Both the position numbers and the translations under genes were made by a program. Positions 18,142 through 27,595 of a DNA stretch of 64,000 nucleotides are shown here, piece by piece. Position 1 is the stretch's first letter. Each line of letters begins with the position of its first letter. This DNA comes from Eggerthella lenta DSM 2243 (GTDB lineage Bacteria; Actinomycetota; Coriobacteriia; Coriobacteriales; Eggerthellaceae), in assembly GCF_000024265.1 (NCBI RefSeq), contig NC_013204.1, positions 814,501-878,500 on the forward strand, written 5' to 3'. A model generated the notes under the pieces. That model saw nothing but the letters and a program-made list of their open reading frames with translations, was not told the DNA's origin and did not search any database.

Positions 18142-18203
18142 TATACTCGAAAAAGAATCATAAACATGTAAGACAAGTATCACAAATTTGTATGATTTAT
18201 GAT
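18142..18203 (+). promoter_or_regulatory. Promoter/operator region of the molybdopterin-heme operon
   Basis: TATACT at 18142-18147 is a possible -10. Downstream an AT-rich palindromic stretch has ATCATAAA (18157-18164) inverted at 18196-18203 and, between them, the perfect palindrome ACAAATTTGT (18182-18191). This is the only AT-rich patch in the 362-base gap, so a regulator site is plausible; the regulator is not adjacent. The remainder of the gap up to 18377 holds no recognisable feature. Confidence 0.4.
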
Positions 18204-18377
18204 ACGATACGGGCGACGGGGGAGGGTCGTATCGTGCAGCGTTCCCGTCAAGGGAGGGGGCGATATTCCGTTCATTACCGTTTTGAAGGCAGAAGGCGAG
18301 CAAGCCTTTACGGTGAAAGCGGCGCGCGGCGATTTCCGCGTTGATCCGCACGAAACGAGCGAAAGAAAGGAAGGGGA

Positions 18378-19997
18378 ATGAGAAAGAAGCTGATGGTGGT
18401 GACCGCGATGCTGATGGCGGGATCGCTGTTCGCCGCCGGTTGCGCGCAGCAAGGAGCCGCGGAAGGGGAGAGCTCTTCGACCGAGGTTCAATATCAGAAC
18501 AGCATCGAGGAGGCCGAAGCGTATCTTGACGGGGTGAACGAGCGTCAGGACGAGCTGAACAAGGAGTACGCTCCCGAAATCCGCACCTTGGAAGACGGCA
18601 CGAAGGTTCAGCGCACGCCGACCGAGTACCAGTGCTACCACTGGAACCGTCCGTACGAAGGCGGCACGTCGTACAACAACTACTATCTTGATGCCGACAA
18701 CCGCGGTTGCGGGGCTTGCCATGAAGATCTCGGCGACGCCCTGGCCAACATGGAGTACAGCCATCCGACCGTCTGGAACGACGCCCTCGGCAGTAAGATC
18801 ACGGTCGACCAGTGCATGCTCTGCCATAGCGCAGATGACGGCTACGAGATGGGCACCGTCATGCACGGCGTCCACTACGGCGAACGCAACGGCGAGAACT
18901 TCGAGGAGCGTGGCGGCAAATGCATCAGCTGCCACAACATGACGGAGAACGAGCAGGGCGCCGAGCTTTGGGACGTGGTCAAGTACGACCATCTTGACGG
19001 CATCGTCAAGGTTCCCGACGTCCAGGGCGAGTTCGTGTTCGATCAGGACACCGTTGTGGCCCCCGAGGACATGTTCACCTACGACTGGATCCATTCCCGC
19101 TACGACAGCCTGATCCACATCATGGGCAAGAACGTGCTGGATACGGAGCTTCCGAAGGACTTCGTCGACAATTTCGAGATCACCATGGACGGCCTGGTGA
19201 ACAAGCCGTTCACGGCGAAGCTGGCCGACCTGATCTCCGAAGCCGAGGCGGCCGGGGTCACCGTGACGAAGCTTTCGAAGATCCACTGCGTTGACAACAT
19301 GCCCGGTGGCGGCGGCATCTCGAACGTCGAGATCACGGGCATCCCGCTGACCTGGCTTATCGAGAAGGCGGGCGGCGCGAGCAAGGACATCACCGGCGTG
19401 CTGTTCGATCGTCAGGAGTTCCGCACCAACGGCGCCCAGACGCACAGCAACCGCGGCGTCCCCGAGGCTTCGTTCGAAGACGTGTACCTCGTTTACGAGA
19501 TCGGCGGCAAGCCGCTCGATCCCAGCCAGGGCAGCCCCTGCATCAACTGGGTCGAGAAGTGCGACGCCCAGTCGTACGTCAAGCAGTGCGTGGGCTACAA
19601 GCTGACCGACGAGGAAAAGCCGTGGGAAGACTGGATGATGAACGGTTTCAATTCGTACGGCGAGGGCCCCTACATCAACAAGCCGAATGCGACGGTGCTC
19701 AAGGTTCCCGAGGGCATGATCATCGAGACCGGCAAGCCCTTCACCTTCGAGGGATATGCGGACGCCTACGACGAGGCGGTGGTCAAGCTGGAGTTCTCCA
19801 TGGACAACGGCAAGACCTGGACGCCGTACGATCTGGGCCAGACCGATCCTAGCAAGTGGGTGTACTGGCACTACACGTGGACTCCTGAAAGCGACGGCAG
19901 CTACGTGCTGATGGTGCGGGGCACCACCGATACCGGCCTCGTGGGAACCAACATCCAAAAGGTGATGGTGACCGCCAAGAGCAATGTGGAGGGATAG
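18378..19997 (+). CDS. Triheme c-type cytochrome / molybdopterin-oxidoreductase-domain lipoprotein
   Basis: A 539-residue protein. Residues 1-22 are a Sec lipoprotein signal (hydrophobic core, FAAGC lipobox, Cys22). Three heme c motifs follow: CGACH 111-115, CMLCH 146-150, CISCH 182-186. Residues about 250-420 match the sulfite-oxidase-type molybdopterin fold (FEITMDGLVNKPF; KIHCVDN with Cys304 as probable Mo ligand). The last about 100 residues form an Ig-like dimerisation domain (VKLEFSMDNGKTWTPYD). It probably transfers electrons outside the membrane, partnered with the downstream FeS and NrfD subunits. The signal lacks twin arginine, unusual for a Mo enzyme. Substrate unknown. Confidence 0.78.
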   Translation: MRKKLMVVTAMLMAGSLFAAGCAQQGAAEGESSSTEVQYQNSIEEAEAYLDGVNERQDELNKEYAPEIRTLEDGTKVQRTPTEYQCYHWNRPYEGGTSYNNYYLDADNRGCGACHEDLGDALANMEYSHPTVWNDALGSKITVDQCMLCHSADDGYEMGTVMHGVHYGERNGENFEERGGKCISCHNMTENEQGAELWDVVKYDHLDGIVKVPDVQGEFVFDQDTVVAPEDMFTYDWIHSRYDSLIHIMGKNVLDTELPKDFVDNFEITMDGLVNKPFTAKLADLISEAEAAGVTVTKLSKIHCVDNMPGGGGISNVEITGIPLTWLIEKAGGASKDITGVLFDRQEFRTNGAQTHSNRGVPEASFEDVYLVYEIGGKPLDPSQGSPCINWVEKCDAQSYVKQCVGYKLTDEEKPWEDWMMNGFNSYGEGPYINKPNATVLKVPEGMIIETGKPFTFEGYADAYDEAVVKLEFSMDNGKTWTPYDLGQTDPSKWVYWHYTWTPESDGSYVLMVRGTTDTGLVGTNIQKVMVTAKSNVEG

Positions 19998-19998
19998 A

Positions 19999-21030
19999 AT
20001 GAGATACGCTACTGGGGCAAAGATGCTGGGTTGTACCGTGGTGGGCGCGACCCTTCTGCTGGGAGGCGCGGGCGCTCTGGGAGGGCTCGACATGGCGATG
20101 GCCCAAAGCAGCCTGCTTCCCGTCGAGACGATGCAGCGCAACGCGGTGGACTACGACAAGGTTGCGAACGTCTCGGGCGACTTCACCTTCTGCCAGGACG
20201 TGGTTACTCCGGCCGACGAGGTGTTCAACCTGTTCGGCACGGCGACCACGGCCCTGTGCGCAAAGCCGGGCTACGCCTTCGACGCGGTCACCCATGAAAG
20301 CTATTACCTCAACATCGGCGGCAACGTCGAGAAGGTGTACACGGTGGGTCTCGACGAGATCGAGCGCATGGACTCCAAGATCCAGAAGATGCGCTGCACG
20401 TGCGGCATGAGCCCCGCCCTCGCCATGGCCAGCGTCAAGGGCGTCAAGGTGTCCGACATGCTGTCCATGACCGACATCGCCCCCGAGGTGAACACCATCA
20501 CGTTCAAGGACAAGGACGGCTACGGCCTGCCCATGCCCCTGTCGTACGTGCTGGAGAAGGAAGCGCTGCTGGTGTACCAGATCGACGAGCAGAAGCTGTC
20601 CGAGGGCGAGCGCCTGCAGGTGTGGATGCCCGACACCGTGGCCAAGTACTTCACCCGCGCGGTCACCGACATCGAGCTGTCCGTTTCCGACGAGGTGCCC
20701 GAGGTGCAGGGCCCGGACGACGAGTACCGCGCCAAAGTGAACATCCTCAGCACGGTCGACGGCGGCTTCAAGGTGGGCGACATGGTCTCCTTCGAGGGCT
20801 ACGCCGACGATTGCGGCGTCAAGGTTGCCTCCGTTGAGTTCTCGATGGACGGAGGGGAGACGTGGACTTCGTTCGACACCTCCTCCTCGAACGCCGAGGA
20901 CTGGGTGTACTGGCACTTCGACTACGTGGCCGAGACGGCGGGCACCTTCAAGCTCGACGTCCGCGCGGTCACGGAGGACGGCACGGTCTCTCCCCTCGCC
21001 TCCAGCGTGGTGTTCGACGTTGAAGCGTAG
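19999..21030 (+). CDS. Second exported molybdopterin-oxidoreductase-domain protein
   Basis: A 343-residue protein with a hydrophobic signal sequence (about residues 8-36, ending AMAQ) and no heme motifs. The middle resembles the sulfite-oxidase-type fold in reduced form (KMRCTCGMSP with Cys133/Cys135), and the C-terminal domain (VEFSMDGGETWTSFD) parallels the Ig-like domain of the upstream lipoprotein, so the two are paralogues. ATG 19999 is chosen because GGAGGG lies 5 bases upstream. Whether it binds cofactor is uncertain because several motifs are eroded; it may be a structural partner of the lipoprotein. Confidence 0.68.
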   Translation: MRYATGAKMLGCTVVGATLLLGGAGALGGLDMAMAQSSLLPVETMQRNAVDYDKVANVSGDFTFCQDVVTPADEVFNLFGTATTALCAKPGYAFDAVTHESYYLNIGGNVEKVYTVGLDEIERMDSKIQKMRCTCGMSPALAMASVKGVKVSDMLSMTDIAPEVNTITFKDKDGYGLPMPLSYVLEKEALLVYQIDEQKLSEGERLQVWMPDTVAKYFTRAVTDIELSVSDEVPEVQGPDDEYRAKVNILSTVDGGFKVGDMVSFEGYADDCGVKVASVEFSMDGGETWTSFDTSSSNAEDWVYWHFDYVAETAGTFKLDVRAVTEDGTVSPLASSVVFDVEA

Positions 21031-21068
21031 GCTCGTCGTCACTTCGATCTTGAAAGCGAGTGTTTGAA

Positions 21069-21728
21069 ATGGGAGAACATGTGAGCGTGACGCGCCGCAC
21101 GCTGTTGCAGGCGTCGGCTGCGGGAACCTGCGCGCTCGTCCTCGGCGGCGTTGCCGCTTCCGGCGGCGAGGCGCATGCCCGCGAGGCCGACCAACGGCAA
21201 GACGGCGACGGCGCGGCGTACGGCTTCCTCGTCGCCCTTGCGCGGTGTTCCGGATGCGGACGATGCGTCGAGGCGTGCAGGAAGGAAAACGATCTATCCG
21301 ACGATACCCCTGACAGGAGAACGGTATCTTCGTTCAAGCGCCGAAGAGGGAGGAGCTTCTTCATCTCGACTTCGTGCATGCATTGCGAGGATCCGAGCTG
21401 CATGAAGGTATGCCCGGCCGGCGCCATCTCGAAGGACGCCCATGGGATCGTGAAGGTGAATCCGGACGTGTGCATAGGATGCAAGTACTGTTTCCAGGCG
21501 TGCCCGTACGAAGTGCCGAAGTACAACTCCGTTTCCATGGACAAATGCGATTGCTGCCAAGGGTCGGGGGTTGCAATAGGGGAGGATCCTTATTGCGTGC
21601 GCGCGTGCAAATTCGGCGCCTTGCAATTCGGGCCTTTGGATGAGCTGATGGAGCTTACGAACCATTCCGCGGTTCCCGTCGCGCAAGCGAACGGTCCCTC
21701 TTGCCTGGTGCTGGGAACGGAGAAGTAG
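21069..21728 (+). CDS. Tat-exported 4Fe-4S ferredoxin-type electron-transfer subunit
   Basis: About 219 residues. The N-terminus has a twin-arginine signal (VTRRTLLQASAAG, then an Ala-rich core). Four cysteine clusters follow: CSGCGRCVEAC, CMHCEDPSCMKVC, CIGCKYCFQAC and CDCC...CVRAC, the four-cluster layout of DmsB/PsrB/NrfC subunits. The start may be ATG 21069, or GTG 21081, which has GGGAG 5 bases upstream. It should wire the exported redox proteins to the NrfD-like membrane subunit encoded immediately downstream. Confidence 0.85.
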   Translation: MGEHVSVTRRTLLQASAAGTCALVLGGVAASGGEAHAREADQRQDGDGAAYGFLVALARCSGCGRCVEACRKENDLSDDTPDRRTVSSFKRRRGRSFFISTSCMHCEDPSCMKVCPAGAISKDAHGIVKVNPDVCIGCKYCFQACPYEVPKYNSVSMDKCDCCQGSGVAIGEDPYCVRACKFGALQFGPLDELMELTNHSAVPVAQANGPSCLVLGTEK

Positions 21729-21729
21729 T

Positions 21730-22722
21730 ATGGAGCTGCAAACGATATGGAGTTGGCAACCCGCCCTGTACCTGTTCTTGGGCGGCATGGGCGCCGGCGC
21801 GTTCGTGATGGCGGCGGTGCTGTTCCTGATCGACCGGACGCGTCATCGCCTGATCGTGTGCGTGTCGATGTGGGCTGCGCTAGCCAGCCTTGCGGTGGGT
21901 CTGCTGTTGCTGCTTTCCGAGCTCGTCACGCCGCTGCGAGGCCTGATGATGTGGCAGAGTTTCGGCCACTTCACCTCGTGGATGACCTACGGCGCCTGGG
22001 GCGCGTTCGCGGCGATGGCGGTGTTCGCGGTGTCGGCGTTGTTGGCGACGCGCCCGGTGGGCGTGTGGCTGGCGAAGAAGTGGAAGTGGTTCGAGAAGCG
22101 GGGCGTCGCGCTGCGGCGGGTGCTCGCGGTGATCGGCATCGTGCTGGGCGCGTTCGTGGCGGTGTACACGGGCATGCTGCTTATGGCGGCCGGCAGCGTT
22201 CCTCTGTGGAGCACTCCGTTGCTGCCGGCGCTGTTCACGGTGTCGGCCTTCGATACGGGCGTGGCGTTGGTGGAGCTGGTGGCGCTCGCGCTGTCGAAGA
22301 AGGATGCCCTTGCTCCCAAGGCGCGCGTGCTCATGGAGCGGATCGTCGTGGTGCTTGTGCTGGTCGAGATAGCGGTGTTGGCGGCGTTCTTTGCGGTCAT
22401 GCTGGGAGGCGACGTCCAGACGGCGGTGGGCGCGACGGCTGCGGCTTCTGCGGCGCTGCTGCTGACGGGTGATCTCGCAGCCTGCTTTTGGGCTCTGGTG
22501 GCAGCGTGCGGGTTGGCGATGCCGTTGGCCATGGCCGTGGCGGGGCTTGTGCTACACAAGCGCGGCAAGAAGAAGCCCGGTATGAAGCAGCATGGCGGAA
22601 CGCTGATGGCGGCGTGCGCCGTGGGCGCTCTGATAGGCGGGTGCGCGCTCCGCTTCCTGATCCTCGCTGCCGGCATGCATGCCGACCTGGTTGCCGAAAC
22701 GGTGATGAGCCTGATCGGATAG
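21730..22722 (+). CDS. NrfD/PsrC-family membrane subunit
   Basis: A 330-residue protein with about eight to nine hydrophobic helices, starting with SWQPALYLFLGGMGAGAFVM, the GGxGAG motif typical of NrfD/PsrC/DmsC quinone-interacting anchors. It starts one base after the FeS-subunit stop. In this family the subunit exchanges electrons between menaquinone and the periplasmic-side FeS protein. The C-terminal residues end in a hydrophobic helix; a strong terminator follows within 40 bases. Confidence 0.85.
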   Translation: MELQTIWSWQPALYLFLGGMGAGAFVMAAVLFLIDRTRHRLIVCVSMWAALASLAVGLLLLLSELVTPLRGLMMWQSFGHFTSWMTYGAWGAFAAMAVFAVSALLATRPVGVWLAKKWKWFEKRGVALRRVLAVIGIVLGAFVAVYTGMLLMAAGSVPLWSTPLLPALFTVSAFDTGVALVELVALALSKKDALAPKARVLMERIVVVLVLVEIAVLAAFFAVMLGGDVQTAVGATAAASAALLLTGDLAACFWALVAACGLAMPLAMAVAGLVLHKRGKKKPGMKQHGGTLMAACAVGALIGGCALRFLILAAGMHADLVAETVMSLIG

Positions 22723-22759
22723 ATGCGAGGACGGCCCTCCCTCGCCGTCTTTCGCAAGC

Positions 22760-22793
22760 GGGCCGGCAGCCCTTGGCTGCCGGCCCGTGTTTT
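22760..22793 (+). terminator. Rho-independent terminator after the NrfD gene
   Basis: 12-bp perfect stem GGGCCGGCAGCC/GGCTGCCGGCCC with a 3-base loop, followed by GTGTTTT. Confidence 0.85.
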
Positions 22794-22915
22794 CGAGGTC
22801 GCCCGCTGCTGCAAGGGGGCGGCCTGTTTGGTTTTGCGCGGGGTGTTTGCTTGTGGTAGGGTGGACGGGCGCGCATCGTTCGCGCGGACGAGGTGGAGTT
22901 TGCCGGTGAAAGGGG

Positions 22916-23191
22916 ATGGCGGTGGCGCATCGGGTGGGGGAGCCTCTCGAGTTCGACGGGTACGTGGACGATTTCGAGCGCAATGTGTCCGCGATGCAGT
23001 TCTCGTTGGATGGCGGTGCAACCTGGACGACCTATCAGACGGCAGGCGCGGTCATCGACAAAGGCGTGAACTGGCATTTCGTGTATCGTCCGGAACGGCC
23101 CGGCCGCTATCTGCTGAAGGTGCGCGCGGTCGATGGCGACGGCACGGTATCGGATATCGTCGCGGAATACGCTTTCGAGGTAGAGTCGTGA
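22916..23191 (+). CDS. Stand-alone Ig-like domain protein related to the Mo-oxidoreductase C-terminal domain
   Basis: A 91-residue protein that aligns by eye with the C-terminal domains of the two molybdopterin-type proteins upstream (shared pattern: F(D/E)GY.D, (M/V)(Q/E)FS(L/M)D.G.TWT, V.WH, G.Y.L.VRA.D.DGTVS). It has no signal peptide. ATG 22916 abuts AAAGGGG; GTG 22922 would have better spacing. Its stop overlaps the phosphatase start (GTGA). It may be a truncated relic or a small partner of the same complex; a terminator separates it from the main operon. Confidence 0.62.
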   Translation: MAVAHRVGEPLEFDGYVDDFERNVSAMQFSLDGGATWTTYQTAGAVIDKGVNWHFVYRPERPGRYLLKVRAVDGDGTVSDIVAEYAFEVES

Positions 23192-23949
23192 CGGACGCGA
23201 GGGCGGGCGCGCCGGGCGTCGCGTCGTTCGGCGGCATCCGCTTGCGCGCCATCGACGGGGGGCCGCTTGAGGGCGCGCGCCTGTTCCGGTCGGCTTCGCT
23301 TTCGCGCATCACCGAGCACGAGGCGGCGTTCGTCGTGGGCGGTTTGGGCGTTCGCTCTATCTACGACCTGCGTAACCGTTGGGAGGTGGCGTCCAGTCCC
23401 GAACCGCGTATCGTCGGCGCTAAAACGCTCGCATTCGAACCTTCCACCGATCGTGGACGTTCGGACGCGTCTCGCCGTCTGGTGGCCGGCGTCATCGGCG
23501 AGTACGGCCGTCCGGAAGAGCGCATGATCTGCAATTACCGGCGTTATGCGCGCGAGTTCCCCCTTATGGGAACCGTTCTGCGCACGATGGCCGCGGAACG
23601 CCTGCCTGCCCTCGTGCACTGCGAGCACGGCAAAGATCGCACGGGCGTGCTGTGCGCCGTGCTGCAACGCATAGCCGGATGCCCCGAAGACGACATAATG
23701 GCTGCGTACCTGGCCACCAACGAGGCGAACGCCGAGACGACGGCTCACGAGACGGCTCAGTTGTCGCAGGGGATGTCGGATGACGAGCGCGCGGTGCTGG
23801 CGTCGTTTTTAGAGGCGCGGCCGACGTACTTGCGTGCGTTCTTCGACGAAGTCGAGGGGTGCGTCGGCGGGTTTCCGGCATACGTGCGTGACGCGCTGCG
23901 CCTGACGCCCGTTCAAGTTGCGAGCCTCCGCGCGCTGTTGGCTCGCTGA
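23188..23949 (+). CDS. Tyrosine-protein phosphatase (DSP/PTP-like)
   Basis: A 253-residue protein with the P-loop signature HCEHGKDRTG (residues 144-153; CX5R with catalytic Cys145) and the N-terminal FGGIRLR...LFRSASLS pattern of bacterial tyrosine/serine phosphatases of the Y_phosphatase3 group. GTG 23188 is used because it couples to the preceding stop. Cytoplasmic. Members dephosphorylate protein tyrosine or phosphoinositides; the target here is unknown. Confidence 0.83.
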   Translation: MTDARAGAPGVASFGGIRLRAIDGGPLEGARLFRSASLSRITEHEAAFVVGGLGVRSIYDLRNRWEVASSPEPRIVGAKTLAFEPSTDRGRSDASRRLVAGVIGEYGRPEERMICNYRRYAREFPLMGTVLRTMAAERLPALVHCEHGKDRTGVLCAVLQRIAGCPEDDIMAAYLATNEANAETTAHETAQLSQGMSDDERAVLASFLEARPTYLRAFFDEVEGCVGGFPAYVRDALRLTPVQVASLRALLAR

Positions 23950-24180
23950 GCGCGGGCCGTTGCGGGGCGCCGCGCTCGCACCGGTTCTGCATGAAGCAGG
24001 CGCATTCCGGAAAGCGCTCTGGCACGGATCGCATGGTATGCACGATTTCAGGGCATCTTTTCGGGAATGGTTCGAGAAACTCCTAGCTCGCCTTTTTCTG
24101 CATGCTCGGCAAATCGTTCATAGCGCGCAATCTCTGCCAACAGCTTCGTGGGGAAAGGCGGGACGATACGGAAAGCGCCA

Positions 24181-24214
24181 GGGCGCAATGGCGAGCCGGG
24201 CCGCCATTGCGCCC
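24181..24214. other. Long perfect hairpin in the 509-base gap before the ABC transporter operon
   Basis: GGGCGCAATGGCG at 24181-24193 pairs exactly with 24202-24214 across an 8-base loop. No T-run follows, so it is a weak terminator or a protein-binding palindrome. The rest of the gap (23950-24458) holds only the promoter noted nearby. Confidence 0.5.
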
Positions 24215-24329
24215 GCACCTTGGAGCCGCCTCGATGTGATGTCCGTCGTGGCGCTTGCGCTTCGGGGCAGCCGTCGGCTCGCGCTCGCTCCGCTTGCGCC
24301 GTCCGTCGCCGGTTCCCGATTGCAGGGGG

Positions 24330-24357
24330 TTCCGCTTTTCGGCGGCTGTGCTATACT
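24330..24357 (+). promoter_or_regulatory. Candidate promoter of the amino-acid ABC transporter
   Basis: TTCCGC at 24330-24335 and TATACT at 24352-24357 with a 16-base spacer, giving a leader of about 95 bases before the substrate-binding protein gene. Confidence 0.45.
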
Positions 24358-24458
24358 GTCCCCGCGCTTTAGTACAGTAAAGTAGAAAAGCGGCCGAAGC
24401 GAAGGCGCCACCAGGGAAGGGAGCGCATCGGCCGGACTTGAGGATGATGGGAGATGCG

Positions 24459-25289
24459 ATGAAGAAGAAACTCGTAGCGCTCGCGGCGGCTGTCGCCACG
24501 TTGGCGCTGTCTGCGGTGATGCTGGCCGGTTGCTCCGGCGGCGGAGATGCGCAGAGCGCCGACAGCGCGGCCACGGACGGCTCGTTCACGCTGGCGGTGG
24601 GTTTCGACCAGGGGTATCCGCCGTACGGCTACGTGGGCGACGACGGCCAGTTCACCGGCTTCGACCTGGAGCTTGCCAAGGCCGTGTGCGAGAAGATGGG
24701 CTGGGAGCTGAAGCTCGAGCCTATCGACTGGGACGCGAAGGACGCGCTCATCGGCAGCGGCACCATCAACTGCATCTGGAACGGCTTCACCATGGAGAAC
24801 CGCGAGAACGACTACACGTTCTCTGAGCCGTACATGTACAACGAGCAGGTGGTGGTCGTGAAGAAGGACAGCGACGCGAAGAAGCTTGAGGATCTGGCCG
24901 GCAAGACGGTGCTGACGCAGGTCGATTCGGCGGCGCTGCACGTGCTGGAGGACGAGAAGGGTCAGAAGGCGCTGGCCGACACGTTCAAGGAGCTGCAGAC
25001 CATCGGCGACTACAACAACGCGTTCATGCAGCTTGAGTCCGGCATGGTGGACGCCGTTGCGTGCGACCTGTCCATCGCCAGCTACCAGATGGCGGCCAAG
25101 CCCGACACGTACGTGAAGCTGGGCGTGCTGGCTCCCGAGAACTACGCGGTGGGCTTCAAGAAGGGCGACACCGAGCTGGCCAAGCAGGTGACCGACGCCC
25201 TCAAGGCGCTTGACGAGGACGGCACCGTCAAGCAGCTGTGCGACAAGTACGCCGACCAGGGCATCACCTACGACAACTGGGTGCTGTAA
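24459..25289 (+). CDS. Amino-acid ABC transporter substrate-binding lipoprotein
   Basis: A 276-residue protein with a lipoprotein signal (VMLAGC, Cys about 24) and a family-3 solute-binding domain (FTLAVGFDQGYPPYGY, then FTGFDLELAKAVCEKMGW). These bind polar amino acids and deliver them to a permease/ATPase pair, here the next two genes. ATG 24459 is chosen over two earlier ATGs because GGGAG sits exactly 5 bases before it and the predicted signal then starts MKKK. A strong hairpin follows the stop, likely damping downstream expression. Confidence 0.9.
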   Translation: MKKKLVALAAAVATLALSAVMLAGCSGGGDAQSADSAATDGSFTLAVGFDQGYPPYGYVGDDGQFTGFDLELAKAVCEKMGWELKLEPIDWDAKDALIGSGTINCIWNGFTMENRENDYTFSEPYMYNEQVVVVKKDSDAKKLEDLAGKTVLTQVDSAALHVLEDEKGQKALADTFKELQTIGDYNNAFMQLESGMVDAVACDLSIASYQMAAKPDTYVKLGVLAPENYAVGFKKGDTELAKQVTDALKALDEDGTVKQLCDKYADQGITYDNWVL

Positions 25290-25292
25290 GGT

Positions 25293-25316
25293 TCCGCCGG
25301 CCTGACGGCCGGCGGA
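25293..25316 (+). other. Intercistronic hairpin after the substrate-binding protein
   Basis: TCCGCCGGCC pairs with GGCCGGCGGA across a 4-base loop, with no T-run. Such hairpins commonly protect the 5' mRNA part so the binding protein is made in excess. Confidence 0.6.
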
Positions 25317-25475
25317 CCTGCTCGACGCTGCGGGCCGTTCGCGCACCGAATCTTCGCGCGATCCCGGAAGCTCGCGTACCGCAGTACGCTTCGCCTCCGC
25401 GATCCCCCGAATCTTCGGCACGGGAACGGCCCTCGCTGACGTTACTGAACCTGTTATGTTTGAGAAAGGCCGAAC

Positions 25476-26129
25476 ATGGAATTCGCGACCATGATGGAGC
25501 TTCTGCTCTCGGGCTTGGCGTTCACGTTGCAGATATTCGTCACCACGCTCATCGGCTCGCTGCCGTTGGGCGTGCTGGTGGCGTTCGGGCGCATGAGCCG
25601 GTTCAAGCCGGTCGCGCTCGTTACGCGCTTCTACATCTCGGTGATGCGCGGCACGCCCCTCATGCTGCAGCTCATGGCGCTCATGTTCGGCCCGTACTAC
25701 CTGTTCGGCCTGCAGATGGGCAACGATTGGAAGTACTGGGCGTGCTCCATCGGCTTCATCATCAACTATGCGGCCTACTTCGGCGAGATCTACCGCGGCG
25801 GCATCCAGTCTATCCCGCGCGGGCAGTACGAGGCGGCCGAGGTGCTGGGCTACTCGCGGTTCCAGACGTTCATGAAGATCGTGCTGCCCCAGGTGGTAAA
25901 GCGCATCCTGCCCGCCATGAGCAACGAGATCATCACGCTGGTGAAGGACACCTCGCTCGCGTTCGTGCTGGGCATCATGGAGATGTTCAGCCAGGCGAAG
26001 GCCATCGCCGCCTCGCAGGTGAGCATGCTTCCCTACGTCATCGCGGGCGTGATCTACTGGGTGTTCAACTTTATCGTGGAAATCATCCTCACCCGCGTCG
26101 AGAAGCGGCTGAACTACTACCATGATTGA
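25476..26129 (+). CDS. Amino-acid ABC transporter permease
   Basis: A 217-residue protein with about five transmembrane helices and the HisM/GlnP-type signature (RGTPLMLQLMALMFG; EIYRGGIQSIPRGQYEAAEV with the EAA loop). It would form a homodimeric channel for the binding protein and ATPase encoded on either side. The 186-base gap before it contains a hairpin and CTCGACGCTGC, a motif also found in the next gap. Confidence 0.9.
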   Translation: MEFATMMELLLSGLAFTLQIFVTTLIGSLPLGVLVAFGRMSRFKPVALVTRFYISVMRGTPLMLQLMALMFGPYYLFGLQMGNDWKYWACSIGFIINYAAYFGEIYRGGIQSIPRGQYEAAEVLGYSRFQTFMKIVLPQVVKRILPAMSNEIITLVKDTSLAFVLGIMEMFSQAKAIAASQVSMLPYVIAGVIYWVFNFIVEIILTRVEKRLNYYHD

Positions 26130-26132
26130 TAG

Positions 26133-26160
26133 GTTCCGCTGTTCTGGCGAACAGCGGAAC
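26133..26160 (+). other. Intercistronic hairpin between permease and ATPase
   Basis: GTTCCGCTGTTC pairs perfectly with GAACAGCGGAAC across a 4-base loop, directly after the permease stop. Confidence 0.6.
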
Positions 26161-26217
26161 GGCTCGACGCTGCAGAAAGCCTCGCTGACTTTGGCAAACC
26201 TGGAAGGAGCACATGTC

Positions 26218-26994
<777 letters not shown>

Positions 26995-27002
26995 GGGTAG
27001 CT

Positions 27003-27016
27003 CCGCTCAGGATGAC
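27003..27016. repeat. Partial copy of a dispersed TCATCCTGAGCG-type repeat
   Basis: CCGCTCAGGATGACA-like sequence right after the ATPase stop matches the right half of the repeats at 30831-30872 and 35202-35357. Confidence 0.5.
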
Positions 27017-27127
27017 ATCGCCCAGCCTGCTTCCGAACTGGGATCGCGGTATCCGGTCGTCGGCTTCTTCGATTCGGGATGCGGCGCTATACTGGAAGCT
27101 GCAACCTATCCGGAAAGCGAGGCGACG

Positions 27128-27595
27128 ATGGCTATCGACAAGGTGAAGGCGTTTCTGCGCGAGCGGGGCATGGAGGAGCGCGTGCTGGAGTTCGAGACGT
27201 CGAGCGCCACCGTCGAGCTTGCCGCGCAGGCCGTGGGCTGCGAGCCGGCGCGCATCGCGAAGACGCTGTCGTTCCACGTGGGCGACCGCGTCGCGCTCGT
27301 GGTGGCCGCGGGAGATGCGCGCATCGACAACCCCAAGTACAAGGCGCGGTTCGGTTGCAAGGCGAAGATGCTCGCCGCCGACGAGGCCGAGCCGCTGATA
27401 GGCCACGGCGTGGGCGGCGTGTGCCCGTTCGCGCTCAACGAAGGTGTGGACGTGTTCCTCGACGAATCACTGCGGCGCTTCGACACCGTGTATCCGGCGG
27501 CGGGCAACGCCGCGAGCGCCGTGCGCCTGACGCCCGACGAGCTGGAACGCTGCGCCGCGCCCTGCACCTGGGTCGACGTCTGCAAGGTCGTCTGA
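27128..27595 (+). CDS. YbaK/EbsC-family aminoacyl-tRNA deacylase
   Basis: A 155-residue single-domain protein. FETSSATVELAAQAVGCEPARIAKTLSF and the Lys in this block fit the YbaK/ProX family, whose members clear mischarged tRNAs such as Cys-tRNA(Pro); the G-rich VGGVCPF motif near residue 97 is conserved. The stop overlaps the next ATG (TGATG), so it is coupled to the histidine phosphatase. The exact mischarged tRNA cannot be assigned from sequence. Confidence 0.85.
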   Translation: MAIDKVKAFLRERGMEERVLEFETSSATVELAAQAVGCEPARIAKTLSFHVGDRVALVVAAGDARIDNPKYKARFGCKAKMLAADEAEPLIGHGVGGVCPFALNEGVDVFLDESLRRFDTVYPAAGNAASAVRLTPDELERCAAPCTWVDVCKVV

